Below, piece after piece: positions 43,130-53,720 of a stretch of 64,000 nt of DNA. Origin of the DNA: Lomentospora prolificans (lineage: Eukaryota > Ascomycota > Sordariomycetes > Microascales > Microascaceae). Both the position numbers and the translations under genes were made by a program. How positions within the stretch are numbered: the stretch's first letter is position 1; each line of letters opens with the position of its first letter. The stretch is taken from the NCBI GenBank assembly GCA_029532625.1, contig JARFXM010000004.1, forward strand, positions 186,001 through 250,000, read 5' to 3'. A model generated the notes under the pieces. That model searched no databases. It saw only the letters and a list, made by a program, of their open reading frames with translations, and was not told where the DNA came from.

Positions 43130-44674
43130 ATGCACCTTCTCAACCTCCCCGTCGAGGTCCTGCAAAGGATTGCCGCCCTGTGCACGCTTAGTGACATCCT
43201 CCACCTGAGCATGACCTGCCGGCATCTTCACGCGACGTGCCATGACACCTTTGTGTTCCAAGAGTCCTTCCTGCAACATGTAATCGAGCCCCTACCCCTT
43301 CGAACTGCTCATGGACGCTACTAAACTTCTGTTGTAGATGGACATGCCGATTTCGAACAATGTCCCGACCCAGAACACCGTGCGGGATTTGATTCAGGCT
43401 GCCCTCGCTGAGAAGAATGAGAGGGAGAAAAAGGCCATCTGGGCCCGTCTCACAGCTGCAGCATCACGGATTGGTCCACTTACTGACGAATTGAACCTAC
43501 TACTTCGGCCCTACAATATGCTACCTCAGGGATCGGCCTTGCCATGGCCTCTGCCTTTGATCAGGCCAGTGACAACCATAGCTAGCACGCTAAGCTCACT
43601 GGCCGTTTTGGGCTGTAAGACACCCGCTACCAACCTACCTTTCTCCGGCCCACCGTACAGCTGCGCTGGAATACGTTGACTAATAAATCATTGCGTCTAA
43701 TATATGCAGACCCTACAACGGACAACGCTCCCGTACCCCTTGCGCTCTCGGGATTCCTGACGCATGTTCTTGATGCAAGGTTCCAAGAACAGCGCACCAG
43801 TCTGGACCCGGTTCAGGTCGCCCAAGCTTCCTTTTGTCTCGCCACCGGCAACCTTTCCAACCGCGTGCTACACAACATGGCCCTGCTGACGAAACGAACC
43901 GCCGAATACATGATCCAAGACCACAACGTGAACTTCTTTGACAGTCAGGCGACCGGCTTCCTCGCCGCTGCCTGCATGCCGTGGCTGCTAAGCTCAGACC
44001 CGCGGGTTGCCATCCGCGATGACCTCCCTCACCTCCCTGCACTCCCGCTGATGAATGTCGACAAAAGTATTATGCAGTCCGGAGCGAGCGGTTCGGTTCC
44101 AATTCCAGACGGAGGGGAACTTAGACCCTTAAACGAGGCCTTGCCTTTGCCTGTCAAAGAGACAAACGGGCTGTCGAAGCTCGTTTCCTCTATGAACGCC
44201 TTTAATTGTGCACCTTCGTGGCAATCATGGCTGCGTACGTGCGTGGATGCCCTCATCGACGATCTGGAAAACGGCGAATGGGTCGGCTACTACTCTGTCG
44301 GCCTGCGCAACGACACAGGCGTAGACGCGCCTCTAAGGAACATCCGTTTCCGAACAGCGCAGGATCCTATAGACGAAAACAACGTGCGTCTGACGGCCGA
44401 GAATTGCATGGACGGCGTCGGAAGGTTCCGGCTGGAGGGCCGAGTGTCCCGCTTGACGGGTAGCGTCGACCTGAAGAAGGAGTATTACGGCAGTCACAGG
44501 TGGCAAAACACTGGATGGCTTACTCCCCTTGGGATTGCGGGATACTGGGACGCCGATTCTACAGAATGCGCGGGATTTATCTGGATGTACAAAAAGGAAT
44601 GGGCCAAAAAGCCCGCTGCTAAAGTCGCTCCGGTTCCGGATGATGTGGCCGAAGCCAGTGACGGCGAAGAATAA
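43130..44674 (+). CDS. F-box-like protein, 3 exons
   Basis: Exons 43130-43279, 43338-43614 and 43710-44674 give 463 aa. Residues 5-35 (LPVEVLQRIAALCTLSDILHLSMTCRHLH) match the fungal F-box, the Skp1-binding segment of SCF ubiquitin ligases. The rest is a single long domain with conserved-looking aromatic segments (NGEWVGYYSVG, NIRFRTAQDP, TGWLTPLGIAGYW, AGFIWMYKKEW), which may form a beta-rich substrate-binding module. An acidic tail (VAEASDGEE) closes it. The start at 43130 is chosen over the GTG three bases upstream. Both introns are canonical, and the second ends in ATATGCAG. I infer a substrate receptor for protein turnover; the target is unknown. Confidence 0.8.
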
Positions 44675-47053
44675 TTCCATAATTAGTAGATGTTCTTCTC
44701 AACTTCTACCCGGTATATGATTATGCGCTCCGGACCACCTCCAGTTGACAAATGATGCAAAGAATTACGTAGCTCCAATCGGCACCATAGACTAGCTAAT
44801 ATCGCTCCCTAGTTCTTTGTCGACAGGCCGGCGCATCAGGGTCAGGTAGAGGATTAATGCCATTCGCGCTCTTGCTTGTCTTGAGAGGGCGAAAGTCAAG
44901 CTTTACGAGGGTACAGGAGTGTTGGGAAAGTAAAGGAGTAGATGGATCCATATGTATAGTGTACGAAAAAATGACGGGCTTTATCTGAGGAAACGTCTCG
45001 ACACATTTACAAGAAACACCTTCCTTATCTAAACAGTCAAAGTTCATCCAAGTGGTGCGTGTACCCATTTGGCTATTGGTAGCTAGACCTAAATGTATTA
45101 TGGACTAGGATAAGATGGTATGCAACGATGAGTTTCACTCAGCTCCCACGTCAAAATTTGGTCTTCCTGTATTGTATATCAAACTTAGTGTCTGCCATGG
45201 CTAGATGGCTCTCAAGTTGTTTTTGAACCTTTCTGGTCATTTTGGCATGTGTCTCCTCTCTAGCGTCACGTTTGTATGTTGCTCTGGCGTAGAAGCTCCT
45301 TCACAGCTAGTCCACCAAGTCCATGTGTAACGAAGACAAGAGGCCGTGAGGGCTCCTGTCGACACGCGGATTCGAGAGAGACGGAGAAGTCTTTGGCGTG
45401 TGAATAGAGTGTTTGAGGCTCAGGCGTCCAACAGCTAAATGCCAGATATGTGTATCATATCCGTATGTTAGTACTCGGGCTTCACGAAGGACATCTGGAA
45501 CCAAGCCACGAGGCCAATACACTTTGTTGGTTTTCATTCTGCGTAGATGCGCTATAAACGGTCCGGGGAGCTATCCAGCACCTAGAAGAAGACTTTTCAG
45601 AGCTCACAGAGGGGGGCGGCCCATGTAGGTTCCGGATGGCCTGTAAAGCCATGCACAAAGACAACACGAATTAGGGGTTGTCAGCAGCGAGGCTCGAAAT
45701 TCCGGGAGGGGATTGGATAGACGCCCGACTTACTCTAGTTTCGGCTTTGCAGGTTGCACTATCGGGGACAGGCCGGTTGCGCTCACCTTTTCACGCTGCG
45801 AAGGGCTGCCATTCCGGGATCCCCGATTAGCCGATATCTCGGCAACCCCCACCAAGCGATCATCCAGCGCCAGCAAGGAGTCAACATTGGTAGGAATGCA
45901 CATCTCAGTAACAAGCCTGGATCATGGAGATAATCGACAAAGGGCGTCCACAACACAGCCTAAGATGAGGGGTTGCGATGCCAGAAAGCGTGTGGCGGAT
46001 TTGCGAGGTCATTGGCTGAGCATCTGCATCGACGTTTCCCTTTCCATTGGCCATAATTATCGTATCGCCAATCTAGCAGTGGGAGGTCGGTGATACTACT
46101 AATAAATACCCTATGTAGTTTACGCCTGAAGCAGAACACTGATTTGAGCCGTAAATTCGACAGTCTCCTAACTCAGCACGCCGCTGGCTCTAGATTATTT
46201 GCTTTGCGGCGTTGAGACTGGCCAACTCAAATTTTCCAAGCGCGCGTCGGCTGCACAAGTCAGCAAAGCCTACAAAAGATATGTACAGACACTAGATATC
46301 AAGACCTTCAAGTATTGCTCACGATAATCAACCCGAGATGGAAGCTGGGCCTGCAGCACTAGACACAACCCCTTGATCTACCAGTGAAGGATCCGCAACC
46401 TTGTGGCTCGGTGCCAGGCATTCAGATAAAGCAGTGGTTTGGTTACCCCTGAACTTGATATCAGTGGCAATGCAATATTGTCCCCAAGCTGGGTCTAGAA
46501 AACGATCCTCATGACTCCCCCATACATTTTACATTTTGTAGACGTAGCAACGACAGCCGTGGCGGACCAAAACCGGGACTTCAGTGCGGTCGAAAGGAAG
46601 GCATTGTCGATGGTGAGCATAAACAAGCCCGTCACTGCGCAGAAAAGGAGACAAATACCCATTTCTGGAACACCAAGCCTGATAATACCACCTTGAATGA
46701 GGACTTAGATGAGGCATGGTTCCGAAAACGGGAGGCAAGCTTGGTTTGAACGCTTCGGTCGGTGCCATTTAGTAACGCATTGGTAGTACTCTGGTTGGAA
46801 AGACGCCCAGGAGCTTGCCAGGTTTGTACCCTTCTGGTAAAAGTTCATGTTATTGCAAGCAGGGCCTAAAAATAGTTTGTTTCGGAAAGAGCAAAGATTC
46901 CAAACTCTTTGGGGGGCGGCAAATGGAGCAACCTCGAGCCCAGCAAAAGAATCCCACCCGGGCTGCCATCAACAACTACAGCCCTATAGCATATTCTCGA
47001 CGGGCCCTCAATTTTGTCTTTATTAAATGCGGGCCGCTGGTTGGGGTATTTGT
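44675..47053. other. Long gene-poor stretch
   Basis: About 2.4 kb without a supported gene. A minus-strand segment at 46520-46740 reads, in one frame, as a hydrophobic stretch (GICLLFCAVTGLFMLTI), perhaps from a decayed membrane protein, but it has no partner exons. The plus frame at 45713-46093 has no features. Confidence 0.3.
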
Positions 47054-48172
47054 CTAAGGATTAATATACGGAGCCCCGTCCTTTTCGCCATCCCAATGAT
47101 TAATAACAAGTCCATCAAGACTAAAGTTATCAAGGATGCGAAGGTTAATGGCGCAAAAGCCCAAGGATGCCTCCCGATACTCCCTTGACTCTTCAGGCAC
47201 GGCGCTCAGCTCATCTGCGGGGATGTCCCTCCATTCACTGATGGGATGGACTCCGCAAGTCTTACAAAAGGGCCTGGTCAAGAGCTTATATCCAAACAGA
47301 TATTGAGTCAAGTTCTGTCGACCCTGTAGCTCTACTTGTTTTTCTGGGACGTACATCCACAGATTTCCACTCTGATAAGCGTCTTGGTGAGTGAGTATGT
47401 CCCGTAATGGCGATGTAGGCAGCAGAACTTACACGCTTGCAAATGCTGCAATTGCATTCGAGGATACCCGGGGTTTCCTCGTCCCCGACACAAGTCTGGT
47501 CAATGGCTTTGCTCTTCAACCCCAACGTTACGGCCCCGCAGTGACAGCTGCCCGTGTAAAGCTTGGATCCTTCCTGATCAAACTTTGGCGCCGGCCCTGA
47601 ATAGGTTGGTGGTACTCGGGCAGGTTCGGAACATGCCGCTTGGGACCTTGAGGTGGTGGTGTAAGCAGGGATGCGCGATGCTTGAAAGAGAGAAAGATAA
47701 TAACACACCTTGACTTTTCCAGCTCCCGAATGTCGACACCTTGAACGCAGCGAACCTGTTGTCGGAAACTTGTTAACGGCACTAACTAGGCTCGGTGAAT
47801 CGATGAATAGGTGGAAAGATACATTTAGGGCATATGATTTCGGTGCGGATCCGTTTGTTATCCCGAAAACCTGGCTGCCACACGTAGGACAGAACCATGG
47901 GTAGGTCAGCTCAGCACACTATTTATTTTGAGATGGCCCAACTTCCACAAGTGACATACTAGGTGGGAATAATCGGAATCTTTGGCCTTGTAGGTCGTTA
48001 ACGCGCCTTCGCTGCCCTTCTCAACTCTGATGGAGCTTGCTTGGACGAGTAGGGCGCCCTTCTTGAAGCATAAACTACCCGGGCATTCCAGAACGGATTT
48101 AATCTCCGGCAGGTCGACCTCATAAACAAAGGCGCCGCAATGGCAGTTTCCGCGGTACGTCTTGGTTGACAT
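47054..48172 (-). CDS. Tandem GFA-domain zinc protein, 5 exons
   Basis: Exons 47960-48172, 47823-47909, 47709-47755, 47433-47646 and 47054-47371 give 292 aa. Domain 1 (about 1-115) has NCHCGAF, CPGSLC and FCPTCGSQ; domain 2 (about 145-292) has SCHCGAV, CNCSIC and FCKTCGV. Fungal proteins with two GFA (CENP-V) domains of this layout are known; function in fungi is mostly undefined. Domain 1 has CPGSLC where CNCSxC is usual, so one zinc cysteine is missing. Intron 1 could end at 47910 or nine bases earlier in transcription order; both acceptors keep the frame. Read naively, the sequence looks like two separate genes, but the donor and acceptor phases join them (ALNVRCVQGVDI; EKSRSQAAC). Confidence 0.78.
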
Positions 48173-48952
48173 TTTCGCTAGGGGTCTTGGATGGTGAGGA
48201 AGAGATGACTAGAGATCATGCACTTCAGGAGACCGGGGCCAGCTACATATATCGTCCCTGAACGCGAGCGAGATCTTGGCGATGCCAAGCCAAACCCCCG
48301 CAGAGTTCTGTATTCACAAGTTTTCACGACATAGCCTAACATCACCGTAAACGCCAGTGCAGCGATGGTTATGTTTAATATCATTGTCCAACATCTTGGC
48401 TTGGCGAGCCAAATCACTAGGTCTACAATCAGATTACGTTGACACTTCCAATTCAGGGGATGGTTCGCGGTCTGCCTAGCCGAACTAAACGAGTCGGAAC
48501 GAGTGCTTGGCGGCGGTCGGAGTAATAATATTATCCCGTGAATATTTAAGTATTAGACATTTGCTTCTTGATGCTCCACGCATCCCCATAACGGCATCTC
48601 CGTTTCTCCAATAACCGGATTGCTTGCTAATTCGCCTCACGGCCAGTCTGTAGAGGAATTAATTCTGCCAGAAACAGACGTACGTTTCTTAACCTTCTAT
48701 GACTGTCATCCCGAAAAGTGCGCGTGGCCGTATCTCGGTCAAGAGCCAATCTTCTAATATTATTAACTATCCTTGGCCTTGTTGGCCTTAGGGTTGGGAA
48801 CGATGCAGGCTCATGAGTTCGCTCGTGTGAAATCGAATCAAATCAATTGCGCTACATTATTACTCGTATCATTTTCGCTAAAAAAACAATGTCTCGCTAT
48901 GCACGACATATAGGGAATTCCAAACAGGTTTACCTCTTCTGGATTATTCTTA
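48173..48952. promoter_or_regulatory. Upstream region of the tandem GFA gene
   Basis: No gene is supported. The short minus frame 48178-48417 has no partner exons. The right part contains the 3' region of the next gene. Confidence 0.35.
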
Positions 48953-50186
48953 TTACCAAATCAAGCCGTGGCTTCGGTTGCCAGCATCCGGCTCGCCATT
49001 CCTCTTTTTCCTTCTTGTAGTCTTTGCCCACAAGAGATCGTTAGCGGCCATAACGCTGACGCCAACCAAAGACAGAACGAGGATAACGGCAATGGTAATG
49101 ATAATGACAACGGGGAAATACAGCGATGCCCTCGTGAAATATATCCACCGCTGGCTAAGCCCAGAGCCTTGGGTTGGGTCGCCGAGCATCTCCTGGGCGT
49201 TCAGGGTGACCTGCATGGCATTCAAGACGATGGAGCAGCCACCGAGAACCATGACAATGGGAGCGAGGAAGTGACGGAGGTAAGAGCCCCATTGCGGGTA
49301 GATGTGGAAGTACGCCAACCTGCCCTTCCTCAGGAGGGATGTGCGGTTAATGCGCGTCAACCGCAGCTCTCCGTAATGGTAGCGTCGACAGGTATCTATG
49401 TCGGTGATGTCGTTGAACTGTTCGATGAAGCGGCAGAACTCCTCGTACGTCGGGTGCTTGTCCGTTCCGGGAACCTTGGGGATCAATTTCAACTGGCAGG
49501 CCTGGTCAAAGTCGATTTCGTACTTGATGAGGAAGTAATAGCTGCGCATGAAGCCGACGGCTGCGGCGTACACATCGTTTTCCTTTCTCTGGTCCTGCTT
49601 GCTGGGGTCGCTGTGGCTGTGCAGATAAGTCCAGAATTCCGACGAGTAAAAGTAAGCGGGGATGGGCTTGATGAAGATGCGGTCGTAGTACCAGACAAGG
49701 TGAAGGCCTGGCGCCTCGTCGACAATGATGTCCCGAGCGTGGGCTCCTTGGTGGTGCAGGGGCATAATGTGTCTATAGGATGGAGTTTGGACCTGGGAAT
49801 AAGGGTTAACTATTAGCGATCAATTCAGTCCGGAATGAGGAGCTATGCAAGCGTACAAAGATGTAGCTCATGAATGGCAGTAATTCGTCGAGCTCATTCG
49901 TCAAATGAGAGTCGCGGAGGTAATCAACCACCTCGTCGGTGGATTGATTTCCGCCGCTCGCCGTCCCATGGAGGCGTATGCGGGGTTGTCCCGGCAGATA
50001 ATTGCTGCCGTTCGTGGTCTTGAGATAAACCCGGGGCTGTTTTTGGCCGACCGAGAATGTCTGGAGGGGTTCGATGCCCAGGCCGGTGAATTTCCCCGTC
50101 TTGGTCGCGCGGAGCACGTTGGGGGAAGCTGTGGTTGGGCTCCCGGCTGGGGTCGCGTTCGGGGTCGTGGCGTTGCTGGATGCCAT
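48953..50186 (-). CDS. Fungal membrane protein of unknown function, 2 exons
   Basis: Exons 49857-50186 and 48953-49792 join in phase 0 (GTACGC donor, CCCAG acceptor) and give 389 aa. An N-terminal Ser/Thr/Pro/Asn-rich region is followed by a soluble domain with several acidic and aromatic motifs (DELLPFMSYIFV, LHLVWYYDRIFIKPIP, YHYGELRLTRINR). Two hydrophobic segments lie near the C-terminus: APIVMVLGGCSIVLNAM and a long one around VVIIITIAVILVLSLVGVSV. A basic tail follows. It resembles a widespread, expanded family of uncharacterised ascomycete membrane proteins. The two-TM hairpin with a large cytosolic head is inferred. A 282-codon frame on the opposite strand is an antisense shadow. Confidence 0.78.
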
Positions 50187-51447
50187 TGTCTGCTAGCCTG
50201 GCTTGGGCCAAAGTGCCACACTCCAATTCTAAGCTGGCTGGCGTGGCTGCGAATGAAGGCCGAGCCGTTTCGGGGGGTTGTGATCCAATTGTGACGGAGC
50301 CGGAGATGGAGAATGGATGAGAGAAAAAAAAAAGAAAAGGGTGGAATGGATCCCGACGATGTATTATTCTGCGGATTGTTGGTCTCACCCTAAATCTCCC
50401 ATCTACGTCGGGGTCATCACGCCTAGCCTGGCAGGGGATAAACCCAAGGTCAGTCATTGACGGCTGAGCGTATCACTGGCCTCGCCACAGCTGGCTCTGC
50501 CAATGGAGCTGGCCAACGCTCGAGCCAGCCAGCTAGGCCAGGCCAATCCCCTTCTCCTCGCAGGCGCCGTCATGATAAATCCGACACAGCCACCCACTGT
50601 TGGTTCCCGGAATCATGCGGGAAGACCTCCCCGCCTGCGCCTCATTCGCTCACCATCCGACGGGCCTCAAGGACGCCTGGCCAAAATGACTATCGATCGA
50701 TCGGGGCTTGCTCAACCGGGTTTTGAGGGGCGGCTCTTGCCTTGCCAGGTTAGGCGCCCGCACTGACTGACAATCCAGCCTGGCTGGCCAACAGGATGCG
50801 GCCCAAGACACCCCTGTTCCACCTCGATGCTGGCCGAGGCGGGAGTTGAAACAATTTGTCTGTTACTCGAGTCAGGGTCACAGTTAATAATAACCTGAGG
50901 GATCAATTGAGGTTACAGGGGCATATACATAAGGAAAAGTATACGCTAGGTGAACCTATCAGGTCGTGTCGTATGTCACCCCAACTAGTCTCATCTGCGA
51001 CTTTCCAGCATGGAGGTATCCATTCGTCTTTTAAAGGTCTGGCTGGCAGTATTTTCGACGGTAATAATCCACAGGACAAGACAGCGAATCATTAATGGAG
51101 TGATCATAATCTTAGCAATTCTAACCTAACTACCATCGCAAACCCCCTTGAACCCGCACTGTTCGCGAAGCGAGAAAGAAGACGCAGAACAATACCTATC
51201 GTCTCGCCCTAATTTCCCAACCACTGTCGGTGCCTGTGTTTCCGGTCTTTTAGCTAGCTCCGGGGTTAATCGCGCTGGCCAACACTTGAACCCAAGCCGA
51301 GCCATGGTTTTTAAGCTGGCCATGCACATCTGTCTGGGGTAGAAACTGAACTATAATATGCAGTTATAGCCATGTTTCCACGGGCGCGTAGTTGCCGCCA
51401 GCCCTGGATCTGCGAGTGCCATTTATTATTCAAGTCTTGGTTGGAAT
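50187..51447. other. Intergenic region, no gene seen
   Basis: It includes the promoter of the membrane-protein gene at the left and the 3' side of the esterase copy at the right. Repeated short words (GCCAGCCAG, CCAGCCTGGC) occur, as elsewhere in the window. No supported frame. Confidence 0.35.
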
Positions 51448-52772
51448 CTAGCTCGTCGGGCTGAGTCGATAGGCCTCCTGGAACACCTCCGACACCAGCT
51501 TCCTGCAATTCACGTCGCCAGGCGGGACCATTTGCGACGCAAAGATAGCCGCGACGCCTTTTTCCTTGTTCATCATCCAGACCAGGTTCGGCATCCCCCC
51601 CCCATGCAAGCGTTCCCTTCGCGAGCGCCCCGACATCTTCTTCCGTGAGAAGGCCTCCGAGACCCCAGTTAATACCGCGCGACACCCCGTTGGTGCCCGC
51701 CATGGCTTCAACTATCGCTCCTCCCTTGAGGAGGACTTTGAGTGATGCGGAATCGTGAGGGAGCTGTGTGGTAAACATTTCCTTCGCCACAGTTTCCTTT
51801 CTCAACAGTGCCGGCTCATCCTTAATCAGGTCACCTAGTACTCTAATGTAATCGCCTACTGAAGAGTAGAGGCCTGCGCCCGAGCAATCCTCGGCAGCGT
51901 GGTCTGGCCACAACTTGACCGAATCTTTCAACGTGCCATCCTGGTCCCTTTCGGCCGTCCCTAGCAGTCGGTTCTTGATTTCCGGGTGCTTTTCTAGGCG
52001 GAAGGTTGTCGAGGTCATTCCCAACGGCTTGAAGATGTGGATCTGACAGTATTTCTCAAGCGTGGTCTTATTTAACCTCGCTACTAGCTCACCAGCCCAC
52101 TTGTGACGATAATCAGCATTCTGGTTCGTTGATAGCTGCGTCGCGAAGGAGAGGCCACGAGCATGAATGGAAACAAAAGAATGCAACTTACATCTACTCC
52201 CCCACTGTACGACCATCCCTCCCCCGGCTCATATAACAACGGCGTCGTGTGGGCCTGGCCGCACGAGCCGCTGAAAGTCAATGGCGCTTCTCCACGCGAC
52301 TGGCGCCAAGCAAGCATCTTTGGAGTGAAGAGGTCATATGCGAGACCGGAGTTGTGACACAAGAGGTGACGAAGGGTTATTTTCTTGTCCGCTGGTCTTG
52401 TGTCGAAGGAGTCGCCCTCGGGATCAACGAATACTTCAGGCGAAGATAGCTCTGGGAGGATCTTGTCCACTGGTTCATCGAGAGTGATCTGGCCGCGTTC
52501 AACACATTGAAGCGCAGCGATTGTGCCGATGAGCTTGCTGCACGAAGCGATCCAGAAAGTAGCGTCAACGTTGGCTGGCGGTGCATCGGGAGAGACGCCG
52601 TTACGCCCGGCTGCCTGAAGGAAGAGCTGTTTGCCTGATGGAGTTAGTTGTTGGCTTCCGCGCAAGATTGGGGAAACTTACCATTCTTATCCACTGCGGC
52701 GACCACACATCCGTGCACGAGGTTCGAACCTGGCGCGGTGCTTGCAGTGAGGATCTGGTCGAGGTCGGACAT
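51448..52772 (-). pseudogene. LovD-like serine esterase/transesterase, frameshifted copy
   Basis: Exons 52682-52772, 52192-52634 and 51448-52099 follow exactly the intron positions of the intact paralogue at 56751. The beta-lactamase/transpeptidase fold is shown by IASCSKLIGT (SxxK nucleophile and base) and GWSYSGG (Tyr motif). A run of nine C at 51595-51603 (nine G on the coding strand) shifts the frame after KGTLAWGG; with eight the protein would continue PNLVWMMNKEKG as in its paralogue, for about 394 aa. As written, the frame runs on to 51311 with an unrelated tail, losing the conserved C-terminal strand. It is either a true lesion or a homopolymer sequencing error. Enzymes of this class hydrolyse or transfer acyl esters. 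Confidence 0.85.
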
Positions 52773-53395
52773 GATAAATTTCAACAGCCGTAGCACAAAA
52801 TCTCAAGTTGTAATTATTATTACTATTTTGCCGTCAGGGGTGACTAATACACTCACTCGACAGGTTTATGTTCCTTCCGCTCTACTTTTTAACCTTTGCT
52901 AAGGAGGAAACCCCGCGCTTTTAATTTTCCCTGCTGTAAAACTGGTCCAACCCCTCACGCGAGTCGGAGGCAACACGCCGAAGAACAGATTCTTACCTCG
53001 GTGTTAGCTTCGAACTGGAGATCGATGCAAGCGGCTGGCTAGCTCGTCAAAGAAGGCGGGGGAATAACATTAGCTACGTTTCTCCGAAACTAGCGGACTT
53101 GGCCTCACCAAGGAGGGCTAGCTTCGTCGGTAATTGGAAACCCGTCACCACCGCGGTCTCTTCGATACCATCCGAAAGCCTCATCCGAGACACCAAAGTA
53201 GTTACGAAATGCTATACCTGTAGTAAGACGAATGGACTTGCCTTGGTGTATCCACCAAGGGTAAGACATTGCACGGCCCTCTGGGTAAGTTCTTTCACCA
53301 TTGAATCAGAACTCAAGACCTCACCCCGGAGTTAATTAGACTGCTGCAGAGCGGCTGACTGAGCTTGTCAACAACAGGCCGAGGCGGAATGGACT
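52773..53395. promoter_or_regulatory. Upstream region of the broken esterase copy
   Basis: No gene is supported. A short plus frame (53099-53335) has no features. Confidence 0.35.
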
Positions 53396-53720
53396 CTAGA
53401 ATCTTCCTTGTAAACCACCGTATATCAGCGCTGGGCCCGGTTTAAGTGGGCCCACAAGCTGCAGCGGAACCTGAGTGTCATCGTATCCATCAGCCTCTTT
53501 CTCAAAGTATTCACGCAACGCTGCAATGCTATCCAAGACATCCTCCCAATACGCGCCCCTGACAGAACCCACGCCATCAGGACTAATTTTTCCTCGATCG
53601 GACGGCGACAGAGACGCGGCCTCGACACTCGTCATGGAGACTGTTCCGTTTGCTGAGAGCAGAATGTTCGTCTCGATCCCGGTGGTTCGGTTGATGCCAA
53701 CTCGCGATGGTCCCGATTAA
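53396..53720 (-). pseudogene. Possible Zn2Cys6 regulator relic (linker region)
   Basis: The minus frame reads GIETNILLSANGTVS, then GSVRGAYWEDVLDSIAALREYFE, then VPLQLVGPLKPGPALIYGG. The block 'vg.ahWeaiLdsIaeLr..fe.e......p.LLyG' is common just after the DNA-binding region in fungal Zn2Cys6 proteins. Neither the zinc cluster nor the middle homology region is present nearby in any frame, and the frame ends at once. I regard it as a fragment, at low confidence. Confidence 0.3.

Noticed and set aside
47528..47782. Separate small gene between the two GFA halves
   Set aside because: The region is explained by exons 3 and 4 and the introns of the tandem GFA gene.
48968..49816. 282-codon open frame on the plus strand
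   Set aside because: It is exactly antisense to exon 2 of the membrane protein gene and has the composition of a mirrored coding sequence; no domain or splice logic.
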